A DNA stretch of 64,000 bases from Whitmania pigra (lineage: Eukaryota > Annelida > Clitellata > Hirudinida > Haemopidae): the NCBI GenBank assembly GCA_021613335.1, contig JAJTWR010000320.1:117501-181500 (forward strand), given 5' to 3'. Below the pieces are notes generated by a model, which worked only from the letters and a program-made list of their open reading frames with translations, did no database searches and had not been told where the DNA came from. Positions 12,301 through 29,908 of the stretch are shown here, in pieces (position 1 is the first letter of the stretch; every line of letters starts with the position of its first letter). The position numbers and the translations under genes were made by a program.

Positions 12301-15059
12301 CGGAACCTCGAAAGTCTCTAGTGGTTTTACAAGGTTGTAAAAAAATAAAGACTTTGGAAAAGTTCAAAAATAATTACTTAGGCGCAAGGGTAGTTTTCCT
12401 GTTGAATAAATTAGATAAGGATGCCATCCATGCAGACGTAGTAGATCAATTTAAGATTAAATTATTAGTAGTAAATATGGATATTGGAAATTAAAAGTAA
12501 TAAGGACAGGTTTTATTGGTTATTTACTTAGATCATTGGTCTTTTCAATAACTCTAAATAATACTTTTCATCTTATCATAAAATTCCTTCAGCAATTAAT
12601 GATTGATGACTGACTTGGTTGTGATATTTCCTACTTTTGAGCCATCAACTCCTGTGAAGTATTTTATGCAAATCATGAAAACGCAATAGAAATAAACCAC
12701 AAAAGCGATTGAGCTGAAATTGTTTAAAAAAAAATTAGTCTTCAGAATAAATAACATAAATTACTATTAATTTCAAGAAAAAAATTTATTAAATAAATAT
12801 ATAAGAACAATTAATGTTATGCATCTAGTAATTATACATCATATCACAATATATTAGTCAGACCTTGGTATTTCTAGTGAATCGATCCTCTTGTACATAC
12901 TGAGAGGCAACATTATACAAACGGATGTAATGCATAGGAGGAGCCTCCTATCAACATACCATGGTATGGGTTCAACTAGGTCAGGTAACATTGCATGGAC
13001 CACTGGAATGACAAACTATTACGCTTAATAAATATTTTTAAAAAACAATACAATTTTGTGACTCATTGAAATTTAAATATGCTTAATCTGTAATTTCAGA
13101 TCGATTTTACATATATTTAAATGGACTCCAAAACTTCACTTATCAATTTCCGGAACAAATTTAAAAATAAAATAAATTGCTTTAAAAGTGTGATTAAGTG
13201 AAAATTGAAGTGAAAATATATATCCAAAAATATAATTGAACTCATGAACCACTGACATTGTTCCCACTGGTCGGCAATGGCAACAAAGTATGAAGTAGTT
13301 GCTCCCAGCAGATACAACGCTATGAATACAGAGGTAACATTGCTGAACTTTGGTCCAATATATTTCTTCATTACGTCTTGATAAGATGAACATTTTTTGG
13401 CCTTGGCACATATGACCAAGACAAATACCGTTCCAATGAGCACCGGGAAAACACACTGTTTAATTGATTAATAGTAATAATGTGTAATAGATTGTAAAAA
13501 CAAATTGCTCAATAAACTAATTTCGATTAATTCTTGGCTGGTTAGTTAAAGCAATTAACATAACTTTGTAATATGAAGACTTCCAAATATTTGATATTAT
13601 AACATAGGAAAGTATCAATATCTTTAAGATAATAATCTCTGCATAATCAATGAGTTATGAGTTAATAATAAAATGATCTAGTGCTCTTTTAAAAGTATTT
13701 AAGTTTGAAAGAATTACAATATTTCTTGAATTATTAGCCAATGTATTATTTAATTGTTAAGATATGAATATATAAATATTACTTTAAACAAGTTAATAGT
13801 TTATTCATTAATAAATATGTTTTTATGCAATTAAATAAAATATTAGCGTTACAACTAACCAGCTGAAGCAAGAGTAATAATAGGATTCCTCCTGACTTAT
13901 AAAACATGTATGGCAGATTAAGAGATGTACTTTCAATCAAAGCGTTCAATAATATGAAGACTGCTAAGTACCACGGAATTTCTTTGGCTGAAAAGTTTAA
14001 TGGAACATAATGTTATAAACTTGGAAATTAATTAAGTTTATATTGCTAAAATAATTAAACTTATAATTCATTATATTTGGTATCTTTGTCGGGCACGTGG
14101 TATCTAATATTTCTACAGAAAAGCATTCTCGATATTCACCTGATATTCAGCGAGAATCCAAACAACTTAGAAGCAAATATCCATTTGCATCTTCTAAGTA
14201 CCTGAATTCCTTAAACTCTTACCTTCGATTATTCAGTTCCGTTAACTGAATACTTGCTTAATAAACTTACTCTAAAACTTACTAGTTCCCGGACCCCAGG
14301 TTATTTCAATAATTAAACACAATTATTATGCATTAAAACTGTTTTCACAAATTACTATTGTTAAAGCATTTCATACAATTATTTCAGGTCAAAATATTGA
14401 CAAATGTGAAAGGAATTACTTTTTAAATTCTCCCAATCAGCATTTAATTCCAGTAAATCCACTTAAGAAACAATCACATGAGATTGAAACTACTCATCGA
14501 ACTATCGCGACATCCGATGTACTTTATCTCCATCACCACATTCCCTCCCTCCAGTCTTTGTTCATCTTCCATCCTTCAACTACATCAACCAAGTCATCCC
14601 TTAGCAAGAGTCATGCTTCAAAAGCTTCTAGCATAAGCTTTCCCTTGTGTCTCGAACGCATTTCCTCCCCTAGAGAATCATCTCTGGAGCTCTTCAAACG
14701 CTACCCGAATGCCGACTGAAACGCCATCTCTTCAGGGCAACATTAAGCTAGGACAACGGAGATACAAGGCACGCTGACTCTATGCACATGATTTTTTACA
14801 AATTAACCAATTATTATTGTTATTATTATTATTAACCATTTATTATTAATAATTTTAATATCATTATTTTTATTATTGTTATTAAGTTTGTTAATTTAGC
14901 AATTGCTGGATGTGTACTTTATTAGGACGGAATATAAATGAAGGCAACTAAAGAATTCTTACGGGTTTCTTTCTTGCATAAAGAAGATTGTTCGTTGAGC
15001 TTATCTTTCTCGGGCGAACTTCCTAAAAATTCTTTTAAACTTCTGTAAATCTGCTTCAT
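9387..15059 (-). CDS. SLC38-type amino acid transporter, gene B (divergent copy)
   Basis: Ten coding exons rebuild to 449 residues without a stop: 14963-15059, 13860-13981, 13257-13455, 12864-13002, 12615-12713, 11411-11468, 10707-10856, 10268-10374, 9653-9855, 9387-9562. Intron phases are the same as in C and D, and most internal exons have identical lengths (122, 199, 139, 99, 58, 107 nt). Family signatures include SSYQDV in exon 3, PWYVDRRLLL in exon 4, YFTGVDG in exon 5, FGFLTFG in exon 7, and DILLSYKPTAEVL in exon 8. It is divergent where the family is usually strict. Helix 1 reads NALIESTSLNLP instead of GAGMLNFP, and the QCH-VPIF segment is replaced by FHLQILLLYGE. The C-terminus has an extra hydrophilic tail ending in CDE. 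The protein is probably a multi-pass transporter, but with altered substrate or ion coupling. Introns hold a minisatellite, a hAT MITE and a LINE fragment. Confidence 0.88.
10991..11175. repeat. 25-bp minisatellite, about 7.4 copies
   Basis: The unit TGATTAAGAGTTAAGATGAG followed by TTAAG repeats head to tail with almost no variation (one T-to-C change near 11071). It lies in the intron of gene B between exons 6 and 7. The near-identity of units implies recent expansion. Confidence 0.95.
11756..12091. mobile_element. hAT-type MITE with 8-bp target duplication
   Basis: A 336-bp element with terminal inverted repeats CAGTGATGGGCA at the left and TGCCCATCACTG at the right. The flanks are CATAAAGC (11748-11755) and CATAAAGG (12092-12099), an 8-bp target duplication with one mismatch, as made by hAT transposases. 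The ends continue into AGTTAACTAAAA and TTTAGTTA. The interior has no coding capacity. It shares its left ~250 bp and its right end with the longer hAT relic at 46027-47085, so it is probably an internal-deletion derivative of that family. It sits in the intron between exons 5 and 6 of gene B. Confidence 0.9.
12130..12494 (+). mobile_element. LINE reverse-transcriptase C-terminal fragment
   Basis: Plus-strand frame reading ERVKRLQLTTLEE, then HLKLYRGGG, and near the end FLLNKLDKDAIHADVVDQFK. These correspond to the YEERLKxLGLTTLEERR, RGHxLKL and WNxLPxxVVxAxSVxxFKxxLDK signatures of CR1/Jockey elements. The critical Trp-Asn is replaced and the spacing is degenerate. It begins immediately after the MITE target duplication and lies antisense within gene B. 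Confidence 0.65.
14540..14840 (+). mobile_element. Probable LINE 3' end with (TTA)n tail
   Basis: Just outside the exon 1 side of gene B intron 1, the plus strand reads FPLCLERISSPRESSLELFK and then, after a frameshift, RHLFRAT. This resembles the degenerate C-terminus of a non-LTR retrotransposon (SLELFKRxLKxHLF). It is followed by a short 3' UTR and a TTATTA-rich tail at 14810-14880. The match is weaker than for the other LINE pieces. Confidence 0.4.
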
Positions 15060-15662
15060 GGCAAAATGTACTTTTCTGCTCCAACATTAAAATATGATGA
15101 TATCGATTAACAATTAACGCTAATTAAATGCGATTAAAATCTACAATTATTGAATCACGAACAAATATCAAGCGCTTTACTGTAAAAACATTTGAGTCCC
15201 AAATAGGTTCCAGCTTTGTATAATGTTCAAGGAAGTCGAATGAGACGTGTATAAGCAGCTGTTTGCCTCAAAACAAGAGAACATTTGTCAATAAATTTTG
15301 AGATCACTTGTTGACAAATTGCTTTGACGTTAATTGACTTTTATACCCAGATGTTAGATCCCGGTGATGAATTTGACTGAAACACTCTTATTTCATCACC
15401 CACGCGTAGCTTGAATTGTTATTACCTTGTTTCCCGAAATTAAAATAGTGTCTTACATACATTACATACATTAATTTTTTATCCAAAAGACGAGCTAGTG
15501 TTTATTTTTTGGGGTGTCTTATATTTTCATAATCAACAACTCACCAGAACATTTTTTTATGTTACACAAATTATTAAGCTACAAGAGGCAAAGAGTATGG
15601 TTTTAATCATTTATTTAAAAAAAAATATTTTACAAGAATGTTAGAAAACCCTTCGGTTAGAG

Positions 15663-15986
15663 CAGCGGTTCTCAACATTTTCTATGTATAAAACTTTTAG
15701 TTAGAAGTTCTCGCACCCCATACCAAAATAATATAAGTACATCTCATTTTTTTAAATTTAAGCAACATATTTATTTGAGCTAAATTTTGAATGACATAAA
15801 AAGCGAGATAAAAGAAATGAATAAAGACTTTTACAACAAAATCAAACACTTCACCAGATACAAAACTTAACTGGGTAACTTTAGAAAGAGTCGTTATCTT
15901 TTTTCCTTGCTGGTTATGTTTCGCACCCCCTGAAATTCTATCTCGCACTCCCAGGGGTTGCGAGCGTCCTTGGTTGGAAGCTCCAG
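15663..15986. mobile_element. hAT-type MITE with exact 8-bp target duplication
   Basis: A 324-bp element flanked by GGTTAGAG at 15655-15662 and again at 15987-15994. The left end is CAGCGGTTCTCAACATTTT, the common Charlie-like hAT terminus; the right end is a degenerate inverted copy (TTGGTTGGAAGCTCCAG). Both ends contain the subterminal CGCACCCC motif in inverted or direct form. No transposase remains. It lies in the spacer between transporter genes B and C. Confidence 0.85.
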
Positions 15987-16811
15987 GGTTAGAGGAACAA
16001 CTGTCAGCAATTTGAAACACTTAATTCTTAACCCCACTCACAACACCTCGCAGATTTGGCATCACAGAGTTTCTTATGCACACTTGTACTTCTTAGTAAC
16101 TGAGGTCATAAAACTATGCATTTGAGGATCATTCGGATATTCAACTTATTTTTTTTACAGAAAGCTGTAAGATTCTGGTCCAGAGAGTCTTCCACGATTT
16201 CTGTCTTATATTCAAAGGAATAGCTTTTTCTTGTACTCATCTTGTCGAAATAAGGTAATGTCGAAATAGTTATTTAATGGTTATAATAAATCTTTATAAT
16301 AAATTGATTTTTCAAGTGATACTTCAAGGCTTTTCCAAACTTGAATCAAAAGACAATAAAAAAAACATCAATTTGGTTGACTTGAAATAATATTTTATCT
16401 CGTGTTTAGAAGTTTTGATTCTTACTTCAAGTTTTTAAAATAAAAATCGGTGAAATGAGGATACTTCCATCACAAATAATTGTATACTGTTAAAATTATT
16501 TAAAAGTTCAAAGTATATTTCTTAAACATTAGAATTATGGAAAATTTAATAATTAATTATTATTTTTCAGCAAAACAAATTGGCATAACTTAATGTTCAC
16601 AAAATAGCAAGCTATTCGGTAAACACAAAAATATTCCTAACTAAGTTGGAGTAATATTATGAACAATCACGAAAAATAAGCATGATTTGTGAGAAAAGTC
16701 TGAGAAATAGATTAACTATGATTTGATAAATTATTCACAAGTTGTGATTCACAACTACTATTCACCAAAGGATATATTCGACAGTACCGCAATAATATAA
16801 CAATGTGGAAT

Positions 16812-21974
<5,163 letters not shown>

Positions 21975-22079
21975 TCTAGCAATTGGAAACTTTATCAATT
22001 TCGAAGACCGACAGAATTTTATTACTGCAAATAACATTAAGTAAAAAGTAATTCTTTAGCTTAGGAGTCGCCTTAAAAT

Positions 22080-22255
22080 CTTTGTCCGTTTTTGTAACTT
22101 CATTTATATAGCGGAATATGCATAGCGTCAGAGGCGCTTCTTGTAACCATTTACATAGCGCTTCTTCCCAAGGGCGCTGGCGGCAGTTACGACTGTTTCC
22201 CTTACTGCCGCATGCAGGCACGTAACCCATTCGGCTAACCTGCACGTCCCAAATT
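22080..22255 (-). repeat. Possible tRNA-derived SINE
   Basis: On the minus strand, about 22250 downwards, the sequence reads GGTTAGCCGAATGGGTTACG, which resembles a tRNA-like A-box region. A less AT-rich body follows, with AAGCGCTATGTAAATGG-type sequence typical of some SINE or LINE tails. I could not find a convincing B box or target duplication, so it may be another repeat type. Confidence 0.3.
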
Positions 22256-22526
22256 TATTTGTTACTTGTACGGTTTATAAGCAGTAAATAATTATCTGTA
22301 ATCCATGGGATTACGTATAGAATTATTAGTACCTCCAGTATTGATTGTGAAGCAGGTGAGCTCGTAATTCTTAACTTTTACCTGAAGTATACCAAAACAC
22401 ACGAGCCTATCACTAAGATACACCTAATACTTTTTGTGAAACATATAAAATTTGTGACACTTTCAAGTGAATTTATTATTTGCGATAGATACGTTGCAAG
22501 ATGTTACTTCAGGACCTTATAAAGAA

Positions 22527-22787
22527 ACGATGAATTTTGATGATAATTATTCAAGAAATACGCTATTATATTGTCTCCAAAATATTATCAATATCATCAT
22601 CAATATCATCATCAATATCATCATCAATATTATCATCAATATTATCATCACTATCATCATCATCATCATCATCATCGTCATCGTCATTATTATCATCAAT
22701 ATCATCAATATCAATATACTGATTATTTAAACGATGAATTTTGATGATAATTATTCAAGAAATACGCTATTATATTGTCTCCAAATT
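22527..22787. repeat. (ATC)n microsatellite flanked by a ~57-bp direct repeat
   Basis: The segment that begins AAACGATGAATTTTGATGAT and ends TTGTCTCCAAA occurs at about 22527-22584 and again at about 22730-22787 with no differences visible. Between them lies a CAATATCATCAT / ATTATC / ATCATC array (about 22586-22710). The repeat arose by duplication of the flank together with the array, or by slippage across it. It lies upstream of gene C. Confidence 0.9.
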
Positions 22788-22829
22788 TTACTTAACTGAT
22801 TATTAAATTCAATGATTATTTTAATAAGT

Positions 22830-23140
22830 GGTCCCCAAACCCCGGTCGTCAAATGATACCTGGCCGCCCAAGAAACCATAAATTATTTCCATTTGATTTA
22901 AAAAATTAAAATAGTTTACAATTAGGCTTGCGAACAACCGATGGCATATCTTTGTTAGCGTGTTATTTAACAGCATATTGATTGATGTCGTTAAAGTTAT
23001 TAAACACATCAAAGCACGCGCCCTTAACTCGCGCCTGTTTGAGCAGTTTTGTGAGGAGATTAGACGCAGACGACGGATGGCTTCTCTTACACACAGAAAT
23101 AAGATGGTTATCAGGGTTCTCATTGATTTAGCGTTCTGAT
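22830..23140 (+). mobile_element. hAT (ZBED5/Charlie-like) transposase relic
   Basis: Plus-strand reading gives VVKVIKHIKARALNSRLFEQ followed by FCEEI and then a broken segment ending MVIRVLIDLAF. This corresponds to the hAT transposase core segment (INYIKxRxLNSRLFxxLCExM...HTEVRWLSRGxVLxRVFEL). The left end AGTGGTCCCCAAACCCCGG looks like a hAT terminal sequence. The copy is short and frameshifted. It lies between genes C and D. Confidence 0.65.
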
Positions 23141-24979
23141 GAGTTAAAGTGTTAAATCACTTTATATTCTTTTTTTTGGAGTAATTGTATTTTATTTTGA
23201 AGACATGTTTAAATGCAATTAAATTAAAATTATTATATCAAACCAATATAAAATATATACTACTGGCGTATAATAATAATAAATTTTCTTTCGAGATTCC
23301 CAGAGGATTCACTACAAATATCAGTCGTTAAGATTTCCTTTTTTTCATTTTTTGCGTCTACTTAATCGCTTGAAATGCATTAAACGTCTTAGTCTATTTT
23401 GAAATTGCATTCAAATTCTTAATTCACTTTGTTTTTGTTTTTTTTTAATTTCAAGCAAAAAATTTGTGGTCGAAGGTTATTTTAAATTTGAATTTTTGAA
23501 TTTGAATGGACCAATAACAACTTGGCAGGGTTGTTAGCAATACTTTATAATACCTTATAAAAGTATTGGCAATATCAATACCAATACTTTGTTTTAAAAG
23601 TATTACCAACAGCAATACCAATGCTCATTTCTTGAATATTTTATTTTACTTAAGCGTGTGAGTATTTTAAATTTTTTCCATTCCAAGAACTATGATGTCC
23701 CTGATGCTAAGCTTAAGGCGCTATACAAAAGAACTATTATTACTACTAATTTTACTACTGTTACTACTATTTTGGTTAATTAATTTTGACATTGGCTGAG
23801 TAACTAAAAAGATTTTTGACCAAGAAGTTGTTATGTTGTTTTTCGAAAAAGTTGCCGTTAAAGTATTCAAATTTAAACGAAAAATTCAAAAATCTGGACA
23901 GACTTAAGACTAATGCTTGTAGATTATTTTGGTGTAATTTACTCTGACATTGGTTGAGTAGCTAAAAAGATTTTTGAACCAGCTAGCGTCGTAACACAGG
24001 CTTTTAACAATGGGACTTTTCGCCCTGCTAACCTTCTGATAATGGCGGAGTTTTGTGGCTTTTTTGCAATTTCTCACGAGAAAAGCTGACGACCGTAGCA
24101 ACATTCTATTTAAATTTATGAACTCTTTTGAGTTGATAACGGAATGACAGGAATATTTGTGGCTAAATAATTCAAAACAATGCAACAGCATTACCTAATT
24201 GACTGAACCTACTAAAATGTCAGCTTCAATGAAGCTTTCAATGAAGATCTCAAACACAACCTTGAATGAAGTGGAGACGTAATGATCTGATTAATGAGGA
24301 TTAAACATTGAAATGTCAATGTCTATTAATAATGATAACTTCCTACGACACATGAGAATGTGACCTTGTCGAAAATAAATGCATGATGTGACGTTTAACA
24401 AATTAATTGCATAGTCACAATTAGACCTTTTCTAGAATCAAAAAAAGTGAATTTGTAGAAGTGACGATGATAATGATGCCACCAGTTAGAGTGTCACTTT
24501 AATTGTGGGTAAACCTGAAACGTGGACGTAATTATGAAAATGTACATAATTAAAATATTTAATTGTCAAATGGACAATATTCATCATCTTTGGGAAGTCA
24601 TCAGTTAAGGTTATTTATTAAATTAAAACCACTGCATCGCGTGAGCATCGTCAGCTCATTGATGAAGTACACAGAATAACAGGTCAGTGAGGAAATGTTT
24701 AGAAGGTCTGATTATTTGAGCCATGAATGAATCAAAACATGAATTCTTGTCTGAGAATTGTATGTGAATTGCTGTGATTAAGTGTGCACGTCTGTGATGA
24801 AACTTAATCACAAAACACGCCAGCAAATGTCAAAAACTCCTAAAAACAACACAACATCAGAAACAGTTTCAGAAAAGACGAATTGCACAGAAACTTATTT
24901 ATTAGAAGAATTTGTTTAAAAGACAAATAGAGATAATAAAGACAAACATTATGAGATGTTTCTCATAACGAGACATTTC
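23141..24979. other. Spacer between transporter genes C and D
   Basis: AT-rich, no exon recognised. A hairpin at 23560-23590 has the arms AAAGTATTGG and CCAATACTTT, and related GTATTAC / CCAATGC motifs follow it, suggesting a decayed inverted-repeat element. Two near-identical 28-bp stretches (about 23790 and 23945) contain GACATTGGCTGAGTA / GACATTGGTTGAGTA followed by AAAAAGATTTTTGA. Confidence 0.4.
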
Positions 24980-27900
24980 TCATAATGAGATGTTTTTCAT
25001 AATGTTCGCAGTGGTGGTCACCCCGAGTATGAACCCGCCGATGGAAATGCAAATGACGGCTGCTATCACGACCGACCACTTCCCACAATTTGTCGAACCT
25101 TGCACCGTGAACATGTATTCGAGCATGCAGAGACCTTAAAACGAAAATAAAAATGATTAATTTAGAAAAGTTAATATTCAGACTCATCATTGTTTATCTT
25201 CAATCAATAAAATTCATTAGGTTAATTGATTAACTGTTTAATCTATCCCAATAAAGATAATTATTTAAAATTCATTGAAAACGACTGCAATCTACAATTA
25301 GTTTACAATTTTTATTTAAAATAAATTGAACGTCGTATTTACCGGGAAAGACGAATATGAAAATGGCGGCAAGTCCTCCGAGGTAGACGATGACTTTGTC
25401 GATGTCGGGCACGTACAGGGATAAGGCGAGGGCGAGTCCGAACCAAACGGTCGCCACGGTGATCCTCCTCACCTTCTCGTGCCTGTCGACATCCTCCGGT
25501 TGCTTCGAGTTGCTCTTCAATTTCATCAACAAATCCTCAACGACTTTCCTGAATAATTTTTGATAAACAATCGTTGTTGAAAAATATAAGTTCTACCAGT
25601 AATAACTGTTGCAATTATTATTATTATTATTATTATTATGTCATAATAAACTTGTGAACTGTAATAATTATAAATACAAAATTTAATAAATATTAAAAAC
25701 ATTATAATAACAATAACAATACTAAACTGGTACTAAGCAAGGCATGAATGAATGACAAAAATGATGATGATACTATAAAATGTTATTACTATTATTGCTC
25801 TCAAATTATGTACAATATACAATAGCGACAAAACCTTCCGACAAATTGCAGCAGTGGGTAGGAGACAATCATCTTGACCGCGATACCCACGACGCCCGCA
25901 AGAACCTCAGGGGTGGGTTTGTAGTTCAACAAAATGTCCGGCTGTAGGAGGAAAACAGAGTTCTGAATTACTAGCTTGTAACCATTGTAACTTTAAATTG
26001 TAATTTCATAAATGTGAATTAAATTGTAAAAAAAAAACGTTGTGTTTTTAAGTTAATTCTAATAATAGTGCAATAAAAATAATTCAATAATATCTCTTGT
26101 TGTATTAGTTTGGCTACCATTTACTACTGAGACGATAAAAATCAATTATCGAGATCATGTTTATCGATTACATTTTGTTGTAGAATTAATACTTTGGTAA
26201 CAACACCAACTAAATAAATCAGCCACTTGATCACATAAATAAAATAATCATCTTAATAATTTTACAATCGTTACAATAAAATTGTTAAATATAAATTAAA
26301 AGTGACGAGCATTAACTTACCTGCACGGCATCTCCGAAGGTGAGATATCCGAATATGGCGAACGTGTTGTAGATGATGAAGCAGATGATGACTGACAGGA
26401 TGATGGCTTTATCGAAGCACTTGTTTTCTCTGTTCTTCGTGCAGGCAAAGATAGGCACGATGTTCAAATGGCACTGGAATTGGTTGTCGGTTTTACTTTC
26501 AACTTTGAAGTTTTGTTAATATTCTAAGTATTTGTTGCAATTTGCATTCATTGCATACAAACCTGATAGCTGAAGCAAATCGTGGGAACGACCAAGAAAA
26601 TGTCTGCAATGTTTTCTGGACTGAATGTAATAAAATAACGTTCCTTCATTTACAATTAAACATCCAAATACTGTCTTTATACCATGATATTTGCAATGCA
26701 GGAACTCATTCTGAATTAATAAAGGCAGAAAATGACCTACTTAATTAATTAAGCGCATTTCCTTTGCACAAACTATAAATGCCACTTGCTACTGGATAAT
26801 AGATGTTTTGTTCTATTCATCAAGGCAACTACTGCAAGGTAGACAAATTTGAATGGAAATAGATGCCACTAAATTAGTTTTATAAGACCTGATTATAAAG
26901 CCCTTAAATTAGACAGACAATTGGATAAAATAAATATAAATCTTCAAATAATAAGGAAAACCATGTGTCTTACTTATTTTTTACTATACATATTTACAAT
27001 AACAATAATAAAATATGAAAAGGCATAATCAATTAACTCGATTGATTGTGCAAATACCAATAAATTAACAAGATTGAATAGAATCTATTCAATAGATAGC
27101 CAAACAGTTAATAAATTGAGAATATTAGCTTCAATAACTCGTGCAGCCTCAAGCTTATGCTTCAACTAAACATCTGTGTTGATGTAGCACTTAAATTGAA
27201 AAGTCTTCACAAAAAGATTTAACTTTGTCAGAAAAACTGCTATCCCCATTATGGACAAGCACAGATAAGCCAAATTTAACATTAATAACGATTAAAAAAT
27301 AATCTAACTTTCTGAAAATGATTCGGACTCTTACAACAAGAGTTCAAAACCTACCTCTTCCTTGTGTGTCCAACTGTAGCACCATCAACACCCGTGAAGT
27401 ACTTCACAACAACTAGAAGAACGCAGTAGATGACGGCCACAATACCGATCGAACTTTAAAGATGTTAAAAAATACATTATCACTTAATCAATTAATAAAA
27501 TAATAACAATTTAAATTACAAGCAGTGGTATATGTAGTGTCAGAATAGCACCACAACCAAACTGGTAGACAGACAAATTTTAATCTATTTTAAAACCTAG
27601 TTTTATTTTTGTACTCAAATGAATATTAATTTGTTTTGATATATTATATTCATTTAAAAATAAATACTTGTTCGTAATTAATTAATTTGATCATGGTCAA
27701 CAGCAACATCATCGCAATACCTGGGGTACTTGAGGAAGTCGATGCGTTTGGAGTAGCAGAGGGGAAGAACGGTGAGGATGGAGACGACGGAAAGCAGGAA
27801 TTTCCGGTCGACGTACCACGGAGCATCGATGACGAGATGCGGACATGCTGCTTGTACGACTGTATGGAATGTTATTAGCTGGTTCATTTATTATTCGATC

Positions 27901-29390
27901 ACAACCAAATTATCTATTATAAAAATATATTCCATGCCATTTCCTCAAAACAAGAAACAGAGAATCAACAATAATGACTGACACATTTGGATCTGATCCC
28001 CGACGATGATGAGGAAAGCAACGCTCGATCCAAAGGTGTACAGCAGAACGAGGACCGAGCACAAGAAGCTCATTTTCCTGCCAAGGAAACTGGTGATGAC
28101 ATCCTGGTAGGAGGCACTGTTGAACAGGTGTGCACACCTCACAAAACCAATCAGAGAGAACACCATTATGACTGTTACCACCTGTTCGGAGCATCAAAAT
28201 GGTCAATTCAAATTTGAAACCATATCCTGCCAATAAACCTGAGATGTAACCGCATAGCAATGAAGATGGTTTGGTAACTTAATAATAGTGAATGTTCAAC
28301 AAAAGAGAGATGAAGTAGATTTGAAAAATTATTAATTAACCAATTACAAAATGGTTTTCCAATGTTTAACTGAACAAGTTTGTAATAATAAATGCCAGAT
28401 TCTACATAAATACTCACAAGTTGGCAAACAACTGAACTGACTATTCCACCAGATTCATGAAAGGCAGATGGAAAGTTGAGCATGCCAGCCCCAAGAATGG
28501 AGTTGACAATGATGAAAATTGAGATGTACCATGGAGTTCCTGAATGATGATGATGATGATGAAATTCACTAGTTTTTCAGTATTTTGCATTAGATTCTGT
28601 TATTTTTAGAAAATATCTTCTTCATTCATGCATTCATTTGGAAGGAATTACGAGCATCTTCATCAAGCCCTACCATTATTAATGAATGCAAATGATCAGC
28701 CATAATATTATGAGAATAACAAAAAGCGCCAAAAACCGTCCTTAACACAGTAATAGTTATGAAAGCCAAAGTACAATGTATAAGGTACATGCAGTGCATC
28801 CTGAAAGGTTGAACGTTCTACCATGAAAGAAAAATAAAAGACGCGGTTTAACTTGCCATGATAAATTTTGGTAATGAGCGGAGTGCTTTCAGTAACTTCA
28901 TCATCCTGTTCTCCTGCACGAATTTCAACTACGTTGATCGTTGTATTTCCATCACTGCATTTTACATCAACCATGATGGCTGCATAAATCACAATCTCGT
29001 AGAACAATCGTTAAAATCTGAATCTTATAATGTAAAGCGATTTATTCAAAAGTGGGAGGGAAACATGTGAAAGATCATATGATCTGTTTTTAATGTTAGG
29101 TTGTTTACGTATAAAAAGTTAACCTTAGTTTATATTGGAATAATTGTGCGTCAAATCAATTACATTGTTATAATACACAATTATATTTAAATTTCTTAAG
29201 GCGTTACTTGCAAGGCTTAATCGCGAACAAAAACACGATCTGGCCTAAGTATTCACCTTGTTTAAATTGTATACATTTGAAATTTAATGTTTATGGCAAT
29301 TCCAAGCTTAAATTGATCACTGCGTAATTCTGATGATAAACAAGACTTACTTTTAGGTAAATTCTCTGAATTGACCTCTCCTACCCACAT
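24980..29390 (-). CDS. SLC38-type (SNAT7/SNAT8-like) amino acid transporter, gene D
   Basis: Exons: 28418-28539, 27983-28181, 27721-27859, 27355-27453, 26563-26620, 26321-26473, 25835-25941, 25343-25548, 24980-25134, preceded by one of two first exons. The distal one (29351-29390, ATG at 29390) has a GTAAGT donor and gives 425 residues. The proximal one (28857-28974, ATG at 28974) needs a GC donor (CATG|GCAAGT) and gives 451; both are phase 1 and keep the frame. Conserved landmarks are GAGMLNFPSAFHESGG (helix 1), SASYQDVITS, YTFGSSVAFLIIVGDQ, PTICFSYQCHLNIVPIF, FGYLTFGDAV and FVFPGLCMLEY, all close to human SLC38A7/A8. This is the best-preserved copy of the array. Probable role: coupled export or uptake of neutral amino acids; membrane location not deducible. 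The 3' exons are clearly richer in GC than the flanks. Confidence 0.93.
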
Positions 29391-29908
29391 TTTAGTTTCT
29401 GATGTTGCATCTATTGAAATCTGAAAAATTATTCAATAAGCATTAAATTAACTTTATTCAATATCCTCCTAACTGCTCCCAAGCAATGCCGGATTTAGGC
29501 CACTCCACCAACCAAATAAACTTTTTTTTGGTTGCTGAGAGGGGTGAGCAAAAAGACTGGCGCAGAGGCTTGTGGATAGGAATTGTCCTGGCCCCCTTCA
29601 AATTTTAGCCGGGGTCGAGCCGGGGAACATCGTAAATCATGTGTAAGAAATTTATATTTGTCTTCTCAGATACAGGGAAGTCGTTTCAGCTTTTTCCAAG
29701 GGTGACAAACCCTAGTAAAAACTTTAAGAGGTGACCTTCTTCCTTCTATCCTAAAGTCAAGCGAGCAAAAAAGTTTGAAGTTTTATATATAAACATGTAT
29801 TTTGTACCAAGGTCCCATCTAACCCCGGCAACTGAACCCGGCCCCGGCTAAAACAGCTAAAAAAAAACCCGATTCCTACAAGTAATTAGTAATTCCTAAT
29901 TGCACTTG

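Noticed and set aside
27687..27981. Plus-strand frames over gene D exon 4
   Set aside because: Antisense shadows of a well-supported transporter exon.
28857..28974. Reading straight through the proximal first exon of gene D without splicing
   Set aside because: The frame continues into intron sequence with no membrane-protein character, and the phase-1 join to 28539 is supported by genes A, B and C.
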